Source: DATNBU01 sp964476185
GTDB taxonomy: Bacteria; Desulfobacterota; Binatia; UBA1149; CAITLU01
NCBI GenBank assembly: GCA_964476185.1
Contig: CAYYZO010000008.1
Span: 1 to 64,000, forward strand
Length of the DNA: 64,000 nucleotides
Reading direction: 5' to 3'
Shown here piece after piece: positions 7,648 to 17,812 of this stretch (its first letter is position 1; each line of letters begins with the position of its first letter). The notes under the pieces were generated by a model that was not told where the DNA came from, did not search any database, and saw only the letters and a list, made by a program, of their open reading frames with translations. The translations under genes were made by a program, and so were the position numbers.

Positions 7648-9267
7648 TCAGAGCGGAGCGGTTGCCCCCGCGTCGCCGCGACTCGCGGCGTTGGTCGCGG
7701 AATTCGTCTTCCAGGAAGCAAGCGGTGTGCCGCCGCTGCCCGCTGCCGCGTGCGTGCGACCCGCTCCGAGGCCGTTCTCGAGGCACATCGCCGCGAACAC
7801 CTGGTCCACGGACGTGTAACGAGGTCCTCCGAGTTCCGCGAGCAGTTGCGCGAGCATCTCCCAGCCCGCGAGCGCACGACCGGGAGGCGCGAACGCCGGG
7901 CGGAACACCTGCAGGCGCTCCTGGCGGTTCACGAACGAGCCGGCGACCTCGAAGTGGCTGCCGACCGCGAGCACGTGGTCCGCGTAAGCCATCGTCTTGC
8001 CGACACTCTCGTCAACGACGACGGTCTCTCGCATGGACTCGAAGAACGCGCCCCAGGCCGCTTCGTCTTCGGCGACGACGTCGGCGCGGAGCACGATCAC
8101 GCTGTCCACGTCCGCCAGAGCGGAAGTCTGGTCGCTGTAGCCGAGCGCGTACAGCCCCGCACGGTTCGGATACCGGTCCGTGGAGATCAACTTGTCGTCG
8201 TCGGGGATCGCGGAAGAGGCCGGCGAAACGACGACGCACGGTCCCGCCCCGAGGCGCTGCGCGAGGAGGCGGGCGAGATAGCCCTCTTCCATCGAGGCGC
8301 CGGCGGAGGCGACGACGGCGGTGCGTGATCCGGCCCGCAGCGCCTCGGCGGTCCTGGCGACCACGTCGGCGGGTTCGCCCTCGACGAACTCGTCGCCGGA
8401 GCGCGCGTAGCTTGCGATCAGGCGGTGCTCGCCGTGGTTGCGGCGCCAGGTCCGGCGGCCCTCGTCGCACATCCAGTACGCGTTGACGGCCTCGTTCGCG
8501 CGCGGCTTCAGGCGGTAGATCTGCCCTTCCCTTGCGTCCACGTCGATGTTGCACCCGGTCGCGCAGCCCGCACACACCGACGGCGTCGAATCGAGGTACC
8601 AGACGCGGGCCCGGAAGCGGAACTCGCGGCTGGTCAGCGCGCCGACGGGGCAGATGTCGACGATGTTCGTCGCGTAGGGGTTGTCCACCTGCTTGCCGGC
8701 CGCGAGAGTGAGTTCGGTGTGGTCGCCGCGCTCCTGCATGCCGAGCTCGCAGGTGCCGGTGACCTCCTCCAGGAACCGCACGCAGCGGGTGCACAGGATG
8801 CAGCGCTCCTGGTCGAGCATGATGTCGGGGCCGACGGGGATCGCCTTGCCCTTGTCCACCTTCTCCTCGAGCGCGAACCGGCTGTGGTAGCGCCCGTAGT
8901 CCATGTAGTATTCCTGCAGCTTGCACTCCCCCGCCTGGTCGCAGATCGGGCAGTCGATCGGGTGATTGATCAGCAGGAATTCGAGCACGCCGCGGCGCGC
9001 TTCCTCGACGCGAGGATTGCTGGTCTCGATGACCATTCCGTCCTGCACGATCGTGTTGCAGCCGATCTGCAGCTTGGGCATCGGGTTCGGCTGCTTGGCC
9101 GACATCGCGCGGATGTCGACGAGGCACATGCGGCAGTTGCCGGCGACCGAAAGGCCGGGGTGGTAGCAGTAGTGCGGGATCTCCTGCCCGGCCATCTCGG
9201 CGGCACGCACGAGGTTGGTGCCGTCGGGCACCTCCACGGTCTTTCCGTTGATCGTTACGGTCGCCAT
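7648..9267 (-). CDS. nuoG: NADH-quinone oxidoreductase subunit G (short form)
   Basis: The 539-residue protein carries the electron-relay part of NuoG in complex I. The N-terminal [2Fe-2S] ligands are C34, C45, C48 and C70. The H102-C106-C109-C115 site lies in NHPIDCPICDQAGEC. A [4Fe-4S] set is C156, C159, C162 with C206 in ICPVGAL. The molybdopterin-type Fe-S domain has C232, C235, C239 and C267. After that only about 270 residues remain, so the molybdopterin-oxidoreductase-like region is much shorter than in the roughly 900-residue enterobacterial protein. The ATG at 9267 begins the 2Fe-2S fold directly; upstream frame 9268-10248 is only the complement of nuoF. nuoF lies 59 bases upstream. 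Confidence 0.92.
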   Translation of the reverse strand: MATVTINGKTVEVPDGTNLVRAAEMAGQEIPHYCYHPGLSVAGNCRMCLVDIRAMSAKQPNPMPKLQIGCNTIVQDGMVIETSNPRVEEARRGVLEFLLINHPIDCPICDQAGECKLQEYYMDYGRYHSRFALEEKVDKGKAIPVGPDIMLDQERCILCTRCVRFLEEVTGTCELGMQERGDHTELTLAAGKQVDNPYATNIVDICPVGALTSREFRFRARVWYLDSTPSVCAGCATGCNIDVDAREGQIYRLKPRANEAVNAYWMCDEGRRTWRRNHGEHRLIASYARSGDEFVEGEPADVVARTAEALRAGSRTAVVASAGASMEEGYLARLLAQRLGAGPCVVVSPASSAIPDDDKLISTDRYPNRAGLYALGYSDQTSALADVDSVIVLRADVVAEDEAAWGAFFESMRETVVVDESVGKTMAYADHVLAVGSHFEVAGSFVNRQERLQVFRPAFAPPGRALAGWEMLAQLLAELGGPRYTSVDQVFAAMCLENGLGAGRTHAAAGSGGTPLASWKTNSATNAASRGDAGATAPL

Positions 9268-9326
9268 CGTCGTCGTTTCGTCCCTGTCCTGTCCGTCGTG
9301 CCTGTCGTTCGTCCCGCGACCGCCGG

Positions 9327-10595
<1,269 letters not shown>

Positions 10596-10677
10596 TCGTT
10601 TGCGATTCGGACTCGCTGTCGGTTCGGCAACGCTCGCGCGTGCGGTGGACGGAAGTTCGCTCGGGTCGTGCCGGGCT

Positions 10678-11247
10678 TCAGATCTGGTTCTTGATCTCGA
10701 TCGCCGGGATCGTGCCGGACAGCGCGGTCAGCGACGGTTCGCCCTGGATCTTGCGCTGCAGCGCCATCAGCGCGTCGAGCACGCCTTCGGGCCTCGGCGG
10801 ACAGCCGGGCACGTAGACGTCCACGGGAACGAGACGGTCGATGCCGGGAATGGTCGTGTAGTTGTCGTAGAAACCGCCGGTCGAAGCGCAGGCCCCGAAG
10901 GCCATGACCCACTTCGGCTCGGCCATCTGGTCGTACACGCGCTGCAGGATCGGCGCCTGCCGGGCCGTCACGGTGCCGATCACCATCAGCAAGTCCGACT
11001 GGCGCGGCGTGAAGCGCGGAAGCAGCGCGCCGAAGCGGTCGATGTCGTACGGCGCCATCGACAGCGACATGTACTCCATCGCGCAGCAGGCGGTCGCGAA
11101 CGGGTACGGGAAGATCGAATACTTCCTCGCCCAGGCGAGCGCCGCGTCGACGCGCGTGACGACGACGCTCTCGGCGAGCAGACCGGCATCGCCCTGGACT
11201 TCGGCTAGCCTGGGGACCTTCGGCGGGGTCGCGATCGGTTTGGCCAT
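10678..11247 (-). CDS. nuoB: NADH-quinone oxidoreductase subunit B
   Basis: This 189-residue PSST-type subunit carries the terminal N2 [4Fe-4S] cluster that reduces quinone. The four ligands are visible: the tandem C54-C55 in ATACCAMEY, C120 in GACASTGG and C149 in YVPGCPPRPE. The ATG at 11247 gives a normal N terminus. The upstream region 11248-11381 is shared with the divergent trmB and should contain both promoters. The adjacent genes are nuoF and nuoG rather than the usual nuoA and nuoCD, which are absent from this window. Confidence 0.97.
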   Translation of the reverse strand: MAKPIATPPKVPRLAEVQGDAGLLAESVVVTRVDAALAWARKYSIFPYPFATACCAMEYMSLSMAPYDIDRFGALLPRFTPRQSDLLMVIGTVTARQAPILQRVYDQMAEPKWVMAFGACASTGGFYDNYTTIPGIDRLVPVDVYVPGCPPRPEGVLDALMALQRKIQGEPSLTALSGTIPAIEIKNQI

Positions 11248-11381
11248 TGGCCGCTTGTAAAGCCGGGAGACTGGCTTTTCAACAGCGCCGTTGCGCCTCG
11301 GCTTCGCGCCCGTTAAGAGCGCGCACCCGCGGAGCGCATGCGAGCCGCGGCGGGGCAACCCCTCCCCCTCGGGATCCGTCG

Positions 11382-11960
11382 ATGCACCTTGGACTGCTGA
11401 CCACCCCCGGCGACTTCGGCAAGGAAGACTGGCTCGCGGCCACGTCCCTCGAGCGCGTCGAGATCGAGATCGGCCCCGGCAGCTGCGGCTTCCTCGTCGG
11501 CGCGGCCGCGCGCGACCCGCGCACGCTGTTCGTCGGGATCGAGATCCAGGCATCCTCGCTGAAGCGCGTCCGGACTTCGGGGCCGCTTCCGCCGAACGTG
11601 CGGCTGATCGACGGCGACGGCGGCTGGATCGTGCAGCACCTGCTGGCGGCGGGAAGCGTCGACGCCGTCCACGTCTATTTCCCGGATCCCTGGTGGAAGA
11701 AGCGCCACCACAAGCGCCGCCTGTTCCAGCCGGAGTTCTGCGAAGCCCTGGCGCGCGTCCTCGTCCCGGGCGGCGAGGTCTTCGTGGTGACCGACGTGGC
11801 CCCGCTGTTCGCCGAGATCCGGGGGAACCTCGTTGCCGCCGGCTTCACCGCCGGGCAGTGGGACCGCGACCCCGCCGACCCCGCCTGCAGTTCCTATGAG
11901 CGCAAGTACCGCCGCCAGGGCCGCCAGACCCACGCGGGACGGTTCCGCCGAAGCGTCTGA
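11382..11960 (+). CDS. trmB: tRNA (guanine-N7-)-methyltransferase
   Basis: The 192-residue protein is an S-adenosylmethionine-dependent methyltransferase that forms m7G46 in tRNA variable loops. The SAM-binding motif is VEIEIGPGSCGFLVGAA near residues 26-42. The family hallmark VYFPDPWWKKRHHKRR is complete, and LVPGGEVFVVTD follows. The ATG at 11382 is used because the frame upstream is Arg/Pro-rich and matches nothing. The protein is slightly short compared with the usual 210-240 residues, mainly at the N terminus. It is divergent from nuoB and convergent with the transketolase genes. Confidence 0.95.
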   Translation: MHLGLLTTPGDFGKEDWLAATSLERVEIEIGPGSCGFLVGAAARDPRTLFVGIEIQASSLKRVRTSGPLPPNVRLIDGDGGWIVQHLLAAGSVDAVHVYFPDPWWKKRHHKRRLFQPEFCEALARVLVPGGEVFVVTDVAPLFAEIRGNLVAAGFTAGQWDRDPADPACSSYERKYRRQGRQTHAGRFRRSV

Positions 11961-12145
11961 GCCGGCAACGCCCGGAGCGACGGTTCAGTCCTGCGCCTTG
12001 AAGCACAGGCCGACCGGGTCGGAACCATCCGGAAGCCAGGCCAACGCCCGGGAGGCGAGCGAGGGGTGAGCGGAGCGGCCCCGTGGCGAGCGGCCGGTCG
12101 TCCCACGCCGGCGGCGGCCCGTTGTGGCCCGGCCGGCGAAGGCGA

Positions 12146-13111
12146 TCAGGCGGCGCCGCTGGTCCGGGAGTCGTGGCGAACGAAGTCCTTGGCCACGCGG
12201 GCGATGCCGGCGGCGTCGAGGGCGTGCTTCGCGTAGAGTTCCGCACCCGTGCCGGACTCGCCGTAGCTGTGGACCCCGTGGATGCGGATCGCGACGCCGC
12301 GGGTCTCCGAGAGGGCCTCGACGACGGCTCCGCCGACCCCGCCGACCACGCCGTGGTCCTCGACCGTCAGGATCCGGCCGCTGCGGGCAGCCGCCTTCTG
12401 CAGCGCCTGGACGTCGATCGGCTTGATCGTGTGAAGGTTGAGAACTCCGACGGAAAGGCCTTCCTTGGCGAGGCTTTCGGCAGCCCTCAGGGATTCTCCC
12501 ACGACGCCGCCGGAGGCCACGATCACGAGGTCGTTGCCCTCGCGCAGTTCGACCGCCTTGCCGAACTCGAAGCGGTAGTCGGGCCGATTGACGTCGTCGA
12601 GGTTCTGCCGGGTCAACCGGATGTAGGCCGGACCGCCGACATAGTCGGCCAGAAACTCGGTGGCGCGCTCCGCCTCGACGGCATCGCCGGGCTGGATCAC
12701 GACCATGTTCGGGAGCGACCGCATCAGGGCGATGTCCTCGAGCCCCATCTGCGAGTAGCCGTCCTCGCCGATGCCGACGCCGCAGTGGGTGCCGACCACG
12801 CGCACGTTGGCGTTGTTGTAGCCGATCGACATGCGGATCTGCTCGAAGCGCCCCGTCAGGAAGCAGGCAAAACTTGCGATGAACGGCGTAAACCCGCCCA
12901 GCGCAAGGCCTGCTGCGACACCGACCATGTTCCCCTCGGCGATCCCGAGTTGGAAGAAGCGCGACGGATACGCGTCGCCGAACTTCTTGGTCTGCACCGA
13001 ACTGGCGAGATCGGCGTCGAGCACGACCACCTTCGGGTGCGTCGCGCCGACGCGCAGGAGCGCGTCCCCGAACGCGGCACGGGTTGCCTTTCCTGCTACC
13101 GGCCCGCCCAT
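12146..13111 (-). CDS. transketolase, C-terminal subunit
   Basis: This 321-residue protein holds the pyrimidine-binding and C-terminal domains of transketolase. It begins with KATRAAFGDALLRVG and then has VVVLDADLASSVQTKKF, FQLGIAEGNMVGVAAGLA and the GEDGYSQMGLEDIALMRSLPN region. The C-terminal domain shows LNLHTIKPID and ILTVEDHGVVGGVGGAV. It should pair with the separate N-terminal subunit to transfer two-carbon ketol units in the pentose phosphate pathway. Its ATG shares one base with the TAA stop of the N-terminal gene (TAATG), a strong sign of coupled, stoichiometric translation. Confidence 0.93.
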   Translation of the reverse strand: MGGPVAGKATRAAFGDALLRVGATHPKVVVLDADLASSVQTKKFGDAYPSRFFQLGIAEGNMVGVAAGLALGGFTPFIASFACFLTGRFEQIRMSIGYNNANVRVVGTHCGVGIGEDGYSQMGLEDIALMRSLPNMVVIQPGDAVEAERATEFLADYVGGPAYIRLTRQNLDDVNRPDYRFEFGKAVELREGNDLVIVASGGVVGESLRAAESLAKEGLSVGVLNLHTIKPIDVQALQKAAARSGRILTVEDHGVVGGVGGAVVEALSETRGVAIRIHGVHSYGESGTGAELYAKHALDAAGIARVAKDFVRHDSRTSGAA

Positions 13112-13932
13112 TACGCAGCCTCCAGCTCGGCGAGGGCCCGCTCGAGCTCCTCGGTCGTCGGCGCCTTGCCGTGCCAGGCGTGCGTGTCCTCCATGAAGGA
13201 GACGCCCTTGCCCTTGACGGTGTCGGCGATGATCACGTTCGGGCGGCTCGTCTCGGCCTCGCACCTGGCGAACGCATCGAGCAGAGCTTCCACTGAATGT
13301 CCGTCCACTTGCAGGGTGTTCCAGCCAAACGACTCGAACTTTCCGGCGAGCGGCTCGAGGTCCATGATCGAGCGGACGTGGCCGTCGAGCTGGACCTTGT
13401 TGTAGTCGACGATGGCGGTCAGCTTGTTGGTGCCGAACTTCGCGGCCGACATCGCGGCTTCCCAGACCTGGCCGGCCTGGAGTTCGCCGTCGCCCATCAG
13501 GCAGTAGGTCCGGTAGTCGTTCTTCGCATCCAGCCTCTCGGCCAGCGCCATGCCGACCGCGACCGACAGGCCCTGCCCGAGCGAACCCGTGGCGGCCTCC
13601 ATGTACGGCAGGCGAACGTGGTCGGGGTGCCCCTGAAGCCGGCTCTCGATGCGGCGCAGGGTCATCATCTCTTCCCGCGGGATGCAGCCCGCCCGGGCGA
13701 GCGCGGCGTACACCACCGGGACGCCGTGCCCCTTCGAAATGATGAAGCGGTCGCGCGCCGGCGAGTCCGGCTGGCCCGGCGTGTAGCGCAGGACGCGGAA
13801 GTACAGGGTCGAGACGATCTCGGCGGCCGACAACGACCCTCCCGGATGTCCCGAACCCGCGGCGTGAATCATGCGCAGCGAGTCGATACGGAGTTCGCGT
13901 GCGATTTCCCGGAGTTCGTCGATGGATGCCAC
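13111..13932 (-). CDS. transketolase, N-terminal subunit
   Basis: This protein of about 273 residues binds the diphosphate of thiamine diphosphate. It has AAGSGHPGGSLSAAEI, FIISKGHGVPVVYA, EAATGSLGQGLSVAVGMALAERL, the TPP/Mg motif CLMGDGELQAGQVWEAAM, and AIVDYNKVQLDG. Split transketolases of this type are common in archaea and many bacteria. The start is uncertain: GTG at 13932 gives a family-like N terminus, and TTG at 13944 is also possible, with GGAAGG just upstream. A frame that continues to 14217 is unlike any transketolase. The C-terminal subunit follows with a one-base overlap. Confidence 0.92.
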   Translation of the reverse strand: MASIDELREIARELRIDSLRMIHAAGSGHPGGSLSAAEIVSTLYFRVLRYTPGQPDSPARDRFIISKGHGVPVVYAALARAGCIPREEMMTLRRIESRLQGHPDHVRLPYMEAATGSLGQGLSVAVGMALAERLDAKNDYRTYCLMGDGELQAGQVWEAAMSAAKFGTNKLTAIVDYNKVQLDGHVRSIMDLEPLAGKFESFGWNTLQVDGHSVEALLDAFARCEAETSRPNVIIADTVKGKGVSFMEDTHAWHGKAPTTEELERALAELEAA

Positions 13933-14179
13933 GGAAGCCCGCAAATGCCCTTCCCCGGCCGGCCTGTCAACAACGGGAATTCGCGTTCCGCTTCCGGGCG
14001 CACAGCGGTGCGCGGGCGAACCGGCGGCCCGGACGCGCCGGAATACGGCGAAGCAGCCGACCGGCGCGAGTCCTCGTGACTCCTTGACCGGCGAGTTGGT
14101 CATGACGCGGCGGGGCCGGGCGACGCAGCGACGCGGCGTTGGAACGAGCGGCCCGCCATGCCGCGCCGCGGAAGGGTCC

Positions 14180-14824
14180 CTATGCGCGCCCCGCCCAGTG
14201 CGTGAGGCTGCGGGCACGCTCCTGGTCGGCGAGCACGTTGAGGAACTTCACCTCCGGCGTGCCGCGGCTGACCGTCACGGCCGACACGCCGCAGTTGTCG
14301 GCGCGGATGCGGCGGTACTCGCCGAGCGGCGTCGCCAGGAAGTGGCACAGGATCGACCGGATGATGTCGCCGTGCGTGACGAACAGGACGCACTCCCCGG
14401 CGCGGATGGAGGCCAGGCCCTCGAGCCCCCGCTTCTGCACGCAGGCCACCGTCTCCCCGCCGGGCGTCGCGTTGGCGACGGGGTCGGCCGCGAACTCGAG
14501 GTAGAGCGGGTCGCGGGCGACTTCCTCGTAGGTCTGGCCTTGCCACCGGCCGAAACGGACCTCGACGAGGTTCCCGTCGGTGGCAACCGGGACTCCGAGG
14601 CGCGCGGCGACGATGCCGGCCGACTCGGTCGCGCGCGCGAGCGGGCTAGAGACGATGCGCGTGGCGGCGAATGCCTCGACGAGGGCCGCCGCCTGCTCGC
14701 ACTGGCGGCGCCCCTCCTCGCTGAGCGGCACGTCGAGATCGCCCATGATCCGCCGCTCGCGGTTCCAGGCGGTCTCGCCGTGGCGCATCAGCAGGATCGT
14801 CGCCGCGCCGTCCTCAAGCCGCAT
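14180..14824 (-). CDS. histidine phosphatase family protein (phosphoglycerate mutase-like)
   Basis: The 214-residue protein begins with the catalytic LLMRHGETAWN, where R14-H15-G16 form the phosphohistidine pocket. It continues with LSEEGRRQCEQA, SSPLARATESA with the second conserved arginine, and late VTHGDIIRSIL with the second active histidine. It resembles CobC/GpmB-type phosphatases with broad phosphate-ester substrates; true phosphoglycerate mutase activity cannot be inferred. Its first 11 bases overlap the end of the rhodanese-MoeB gene, so the two are probably translated together. That coupling hints at cofactor metabolism, but this is inference. Confidence 0.88.
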   Translation of the reverse strand: MRLEDGAATILLMRHGETAWNRERRIMGDLDVPLSEEGRRQCEQAAALVEAFAATRIVSSPLARATESAGIVAARLGVPVATDGNLVEVRFGRWQGQTYEEVARDPLYLEFAADPVANATPGGETVACVQKRGLEGLASIRAGECVLFVTHGDIIRSILCHFLATPLGEYRRIRADNCGVSAVTVSRGTPEVKFLNVLADQERARSLTHWAGRA

Positions 14825-16013
14825 CGCGGTCGCCGCCGCCGGTCGGCGGACGCAGGCCGCAGAACTCCTCGTAGTCGATGAGTTCCTTGATGGTCGGGGC
14901 GTCGCCGCACATCGGGCACTTCGGATCCCGGCGCAGCCTCATCGTGCGAACCTCGAAGCCGAGCGTCTCGACGTGCGCGAGCCGGCCGATCAGCGGCGTT
15001 CCCGCCCCGAGGATCAGCTTGATCGTCTCGAGAGCCTGGATCGAGCCGACGAGGCCCGGCAACACGCCGAGCACGCCGGCTTCCGCGCAACTCGGCGCCA
15101 TGCCCGGAGGCGGCGGCTCGGGGAACAGGCAGCGATAGCAGGGGCCGTTTCCGGGCTGGAAGACGGTCACCTGCCCTTCGAACTGGAAGATGCTGCCGTG
15201 GACGTTGGTCTTGCCCGTCATCACGCACGCGTCGTTGACGAGGTAGCGCGTCGGGAAGTTGTCGCAGCCGTCCACGATGATGTCGTAGTCGGCGAGGATG
15301 TCGAGGATGTTCGACGAGTCGAGGCGCGTGCGGTGCTCGATCACGCGCACGTCGGGATTGAGCGCGTGGATCGTCTTCGCCGCGGACTCGACCTTCGGCG
15401 TCCCGACACGGTCGGTCGTGTGCAGGATCTGCCGCTGCAGGTTCGACAGGTCGACGACGTCGTCGTCGACGATGCCGATCGTGCCGACGCCGGCCGCGGC
15501 GAGGTAGAACGCCACCGGCGAACCGAGGCCGCCGGCGCCGAGGCACAGCACCTTCGCGTCGAGGAGCCGCGCCTGCCCGGCCTCGCCGACTTCGTCGAGC
15601 AGGAAGTGCCGGCTGTAGCGCGAGACCTGCTCGCGCGTGAACGCGCGGTCCTGCACCCACGGGAAGCCGCCGTTCTTCCAGGCGCCGAACCCGCCGGCCA
15701 GCGAGCGAACGTCCGAGTAGCCCATCTCCCTCAGGATCCGTCCCGCGAGGAGCGAGCGCGTGCCGCCCTGGCAGTACGCGATGATCGGCTTCGACTTGTC
15801 GGGAACGTGGTTCTCGACCTGCATCTCGAGGAATCCGCGCGGGACGCTGATCGCGCCGGCGAGGTGGCCGTCGCGGAACTCTTCCTTCTCGCGCACGTCG
15901 AGCACGACGACGTCGCCCGAGCCCTTCTCGACGGTGCGGCGCAGTTCGTCGGCGGTCAGTTCCGGGACGGCGCGTCGCGCTTCCTCGAGGATCTCCTGGT
16001 AGGTCTTCGACAT
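14814..16013 (-). CDS. moeB: rhodanese-MoeB/ThiF fusion adenylyltransferase
   Basis: The 399-residue protein fuses an N-terminal rhodanese domain with a ThiF/MoeB E1-like domain. The rhodanese active loop is YCQGGTRS with Cys81. The E1-like part starts near residue 130 with RYSRHFLLDEVG, then the ATP loop LGAGGLGSPVAFYLAAAGVG, DNFPTRYLVN, and CAEAGVLG with a candidate catalytic cysteine. Zinc cysteines are in CYRC and CPMC. Such proteins adenylate the C terminus of a ubiquitin-like sulfur carrier (MoaD, ThiS or similar) and can pass on persulfide sulfur. Rhodanese is C-terminal in many relatives; here it is first. The ATG at 16013 has a GGAG site upstream. The carrier partner is not in the window. 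Confidence 0.88.
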   Translation of the reverse strand: MSKTYQEILEEARRAVPELTADELRRTVEKGSGDVVVLDVREKEEFRDGHLAGAISVPRGFLEMQVENHVPDKSKPIIAYCQGGTRSLLAGRILREMGYSDVRSLAGGFGAWKNGGFPWVQDRAFTREQVSRYSRHFLLDEVGEAGQARLLDAKVLCLGAGGLGSPVAFYLAAAGVGTIGIVDDDVVDLSNLQRQILHTTDRVGTPKVESAAKTIHALNPDVRVIEHRTRLDSSNILDILADYDIIVDGCDNFPTRYLVNDACVMTGKTNVHGSIFQFEGQVTVFQPGNGPCYRCLFPEPPPPGMAPSCAEAGVLGVLPGLVGSIQALETIKLILGAGTPLIGRLAHVETLGFEVRTMRLRRDPKCPMCGDAPTIKELIDYEEFCGLRPPTGGGDRDAA

Positions 16014-16174
16014 GAGGCTCTCCTGCTTCCCGCTCCCGGAAGCATCTCCCGGGACGCTCGCCCCGCGGGGCCGGCGCTCCGGCTTGCCGAACGCGAGGCC
16101 GAACAAAATAGTCGGCGCCCGCCTCGATTGGTAATGTTCCGCTTCCCCCGCCCGCGGGGACGTGGCCCGAGGCT

Positions 16175-16399
16175 TCAGCCCTGTCGCCCGTCGTACAGGT
16201 CCGCCCGGTAGGCGAGCCAGCCGGCCACGGCCCTGGCGTAGCGGGCGTCGACGAGGGCCCGGAGCCAGTTCACCGTCGCCACGAGCGGCAGGCGCCGCGA
16301 CAGGAACAGCGGGTTCGGGCTCGTGCCGAAGAAGAAGCGGAGTTTCTCCCTGTCGGCCCGTGCCAACAGGCCGGTGCGCCACAGGTACAGGAAGATCAC
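16175..16399 (-). CDS. small conserved-looking protein coupled to nuoI
   Basis: A GTG at 16399 overlaps the TGA stop of nuoI as GTGA and opens a 74-residue frame that ends at 16175. The product starts hydrophobic (MIFLYLWRTGLLARA) and contains FFFGTSPNPLFLSRRLP and several Arg-rich amphipathic stretches; it has no cysteines. I do not recognise the family. The four-base overlap with a complex I gene is the main reason to accept it, and it suggests co-translation with NuoI. It could be a small membrane-associated factor or a chance frame. Confidence 0.5.
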   Translation of the reverse strand: MIFLYLWRTGLLARADREKLRFFFGTSPNPLFLSRRLPLVATVNWLRALVDARYARAVAGWLAYRADLYDGRQG

Positions 16400-16992
16400 G
16401 AGTCGGCGATCGCCTCGCCGGCCTCGGCGCGCTGGTACGAGTCGACCATCTGGCGCATCAGCACGCCCTCGCCCTGTTCCTGCATCACGCGCGAGCGGTT
16501 CATCAGGGCCGTCTTGTCCTCGATGAAGTCCTCGCGCGAGAAGCCGGCCACGCGCGGGTGCACGGACGTGTCCATGCGGATCGCGTCGCAGGGGCAGGCT
16601 TCCACGCACATGCCGCAGTAGATGCAGCGCAACGTGTCGATCTCGTAGCGCAGCGGGAACTTCTCGACCGAACTGTCGGGATGCTCGCCGGCTTCGATGT
16701 GGATGCAGCGCGCGGGGCACGCGGTCGCGCAGAGGAAGCAGGCCGTGCAGCGCACCGAGCCGTCGTCCTTCAGGGTCAGGCGATGGCTGCCGCGATACGT
16801 CGGCCCGTAGTCCATGTACTGTTCGGGATACTGCAGCGTGACGGCGGCGCTCGTGTCCTTGGCGACGCCGAACTGGTGCCCGATGTGGAGGAACAGGTTG
16901 CGCCAGAAGCGACCGCCGGTCACGAACAACCCGCGGATCACCTCGGTCACGTACATGCGTTCGAGAAAATTCAGGTCCTCGGGACGTCGCAC
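16396..16992 (-). CDS. nuoI: NADH-quinone oxidoreductase subunit I
   Basis: The 198-residue ferredoxin-like subunit carries clusters N6a and N6b on the complex I electron path to NuoB. Two CxxCxxCxxxCP motifs are seen, at C82-C85-C88-C92 and C123-C126-C129-C133. The segment between them is QIDTL-like (YEIDTLRCIYCGMC), as usual. Translation probably begins at a GTG at 16992. The gene is about 5 kb from nuoBFG with trmB, transketolase, phosphatase and moeB genes between, so the complex I genes are dispersed. The stop overlaps the start of the small downstream gene. Confidence 0.95.
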   Translation of the reverse strand: MRRPEDLNFLERMYVTEVIRGLFVTGGRFWRNLFLHIGHQFGVAKDTSAAVTLQYPEQYMDYGPTYRGSHRLTLKDDGSVRCTACFLCATACPARCIHIEAGEHPDSSVEKFPLRYEIDTLRCIYCGMCVEACPCDAIRMDTSVHPRVAGFSREDFIEDKTALMNRSRVMQEQGEGVLMRQMVDSYQRAEAGEAIADS

Positions 16993-17122
16993 CGCTGCTA
17001 CCTGCCTGCCCTGCTCTGGGTTGCCAGTTCCATCGGCCGCTGCCTTCGGCGCCTCGGCCGCCCTCTCCCTCGATCCGGTCGCCCGCGAAGCGTCATTCGT
17101 CGCGGGTCCGCCACTCCGGCGC

Positions 17123-17728
17123 TCAGGCAGCCTTCGCGGCCTTGCCGATGCTCGGCCGCGCGAGGAGCCGGCTCTTCCATGCGTTCACGTTCGCGAGCGC
17201 GGGATCGATCGAGATCCCAACCTGCGGAAGCATCAGCAAGGCGGGAGCGAACGCCACGTCCGCCAGCGAGAACTCCTCGCCGAGGTACTCGCGACCGGCC
17301 AGCTCACGCTCGAGCATCTGCAGGGCTTTCGTCACGGCCTCGCGGGCGGCTTGGATCCTGCCCTCGTCCTTCTCGGCGGCCTTGGCCTCGCGCTCGAGCG
17401 CCATGACCGGCAACGTGAACGCGCGGTCCGCGTAATCGACGAGCAGGCGCACCCGGGCGCGCTCCCCGGAGTCCTCCGGAAGCAGTTCCGGGGGGTGCGG
17501 GTACTCGTCGTTCAGGTACTCGTTGATGATCGTGGACTCGTAGACCACGCTCGTTTCGTCCACGAGGACGGGAACCTTGCCGAACGGGTTCAGCCGGCGG
17601 AACTCGTCGCTCCGCTGCTGGCCCTTGGCCAGATCGACCTGCACCGCATCGAAGGACAGTTCCTTCTCGGCCAGAACGATCCGGACTTTCTTGCCGAAGG
17701 GGCAACCTGGATAATCGTAAATCGTCAT
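17123..17728 (-). CDS. glutathione S-transferase family protein
   Basis: The 201-residue protein has an N-terminal thioredoxin-like domain, MTIYDYPGCPFGKKVRIVLAEK, with Cys9 at the likely catalytic position. FGKVPVLVDETSVVYESTIINEYL supplies the cis-proline and the Glu-Ser glutathione contacts. A helical C-terminal domain follows, with the conserved YLGEEFSLADVAFAPALL. The Cys start resembles the stringent starvation protein A or omega-type GSTs more than Ser/Tyr types. It would be cytoplasmic. The substrate is unknown. It lies alone between nuoI and a HEAT-repeat gene. Confidence 0.9.
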   Translation of the reverse strand: MTIYDYPGCPFGKKVRIVLAEKELSFDAVQVDLAKGQQRSDEFRRLNPFGKVPVLVDETSVVYESTIINEYLNDEYPHPPELLPEDSGERARVRLLVDYADRAFTLPVMALEREAKAAEKDEGRIQAAREAVTKALQMLERELAGREYLGEEFSLADVAFAPALLMLPQVGISIDPALANVNAWKSRLLARPSIGKAAKAA

Positions 17729-17812
17729 CGATAAAGCCTGCGCAATCGGGACTACCTAATGGAAACCCTGCACGGGTGCAATGCAGGGGGCGCGATGCGC
17801 GGAAACCGGGCC

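Noticed and set aside
13933..14217. Longer transketolase N-terminal subunit
   Set aside because: The added 95 residues are Arg/Pro/Gly-rich, and the transketolase domain begins at about residue 1 of the shorter version.
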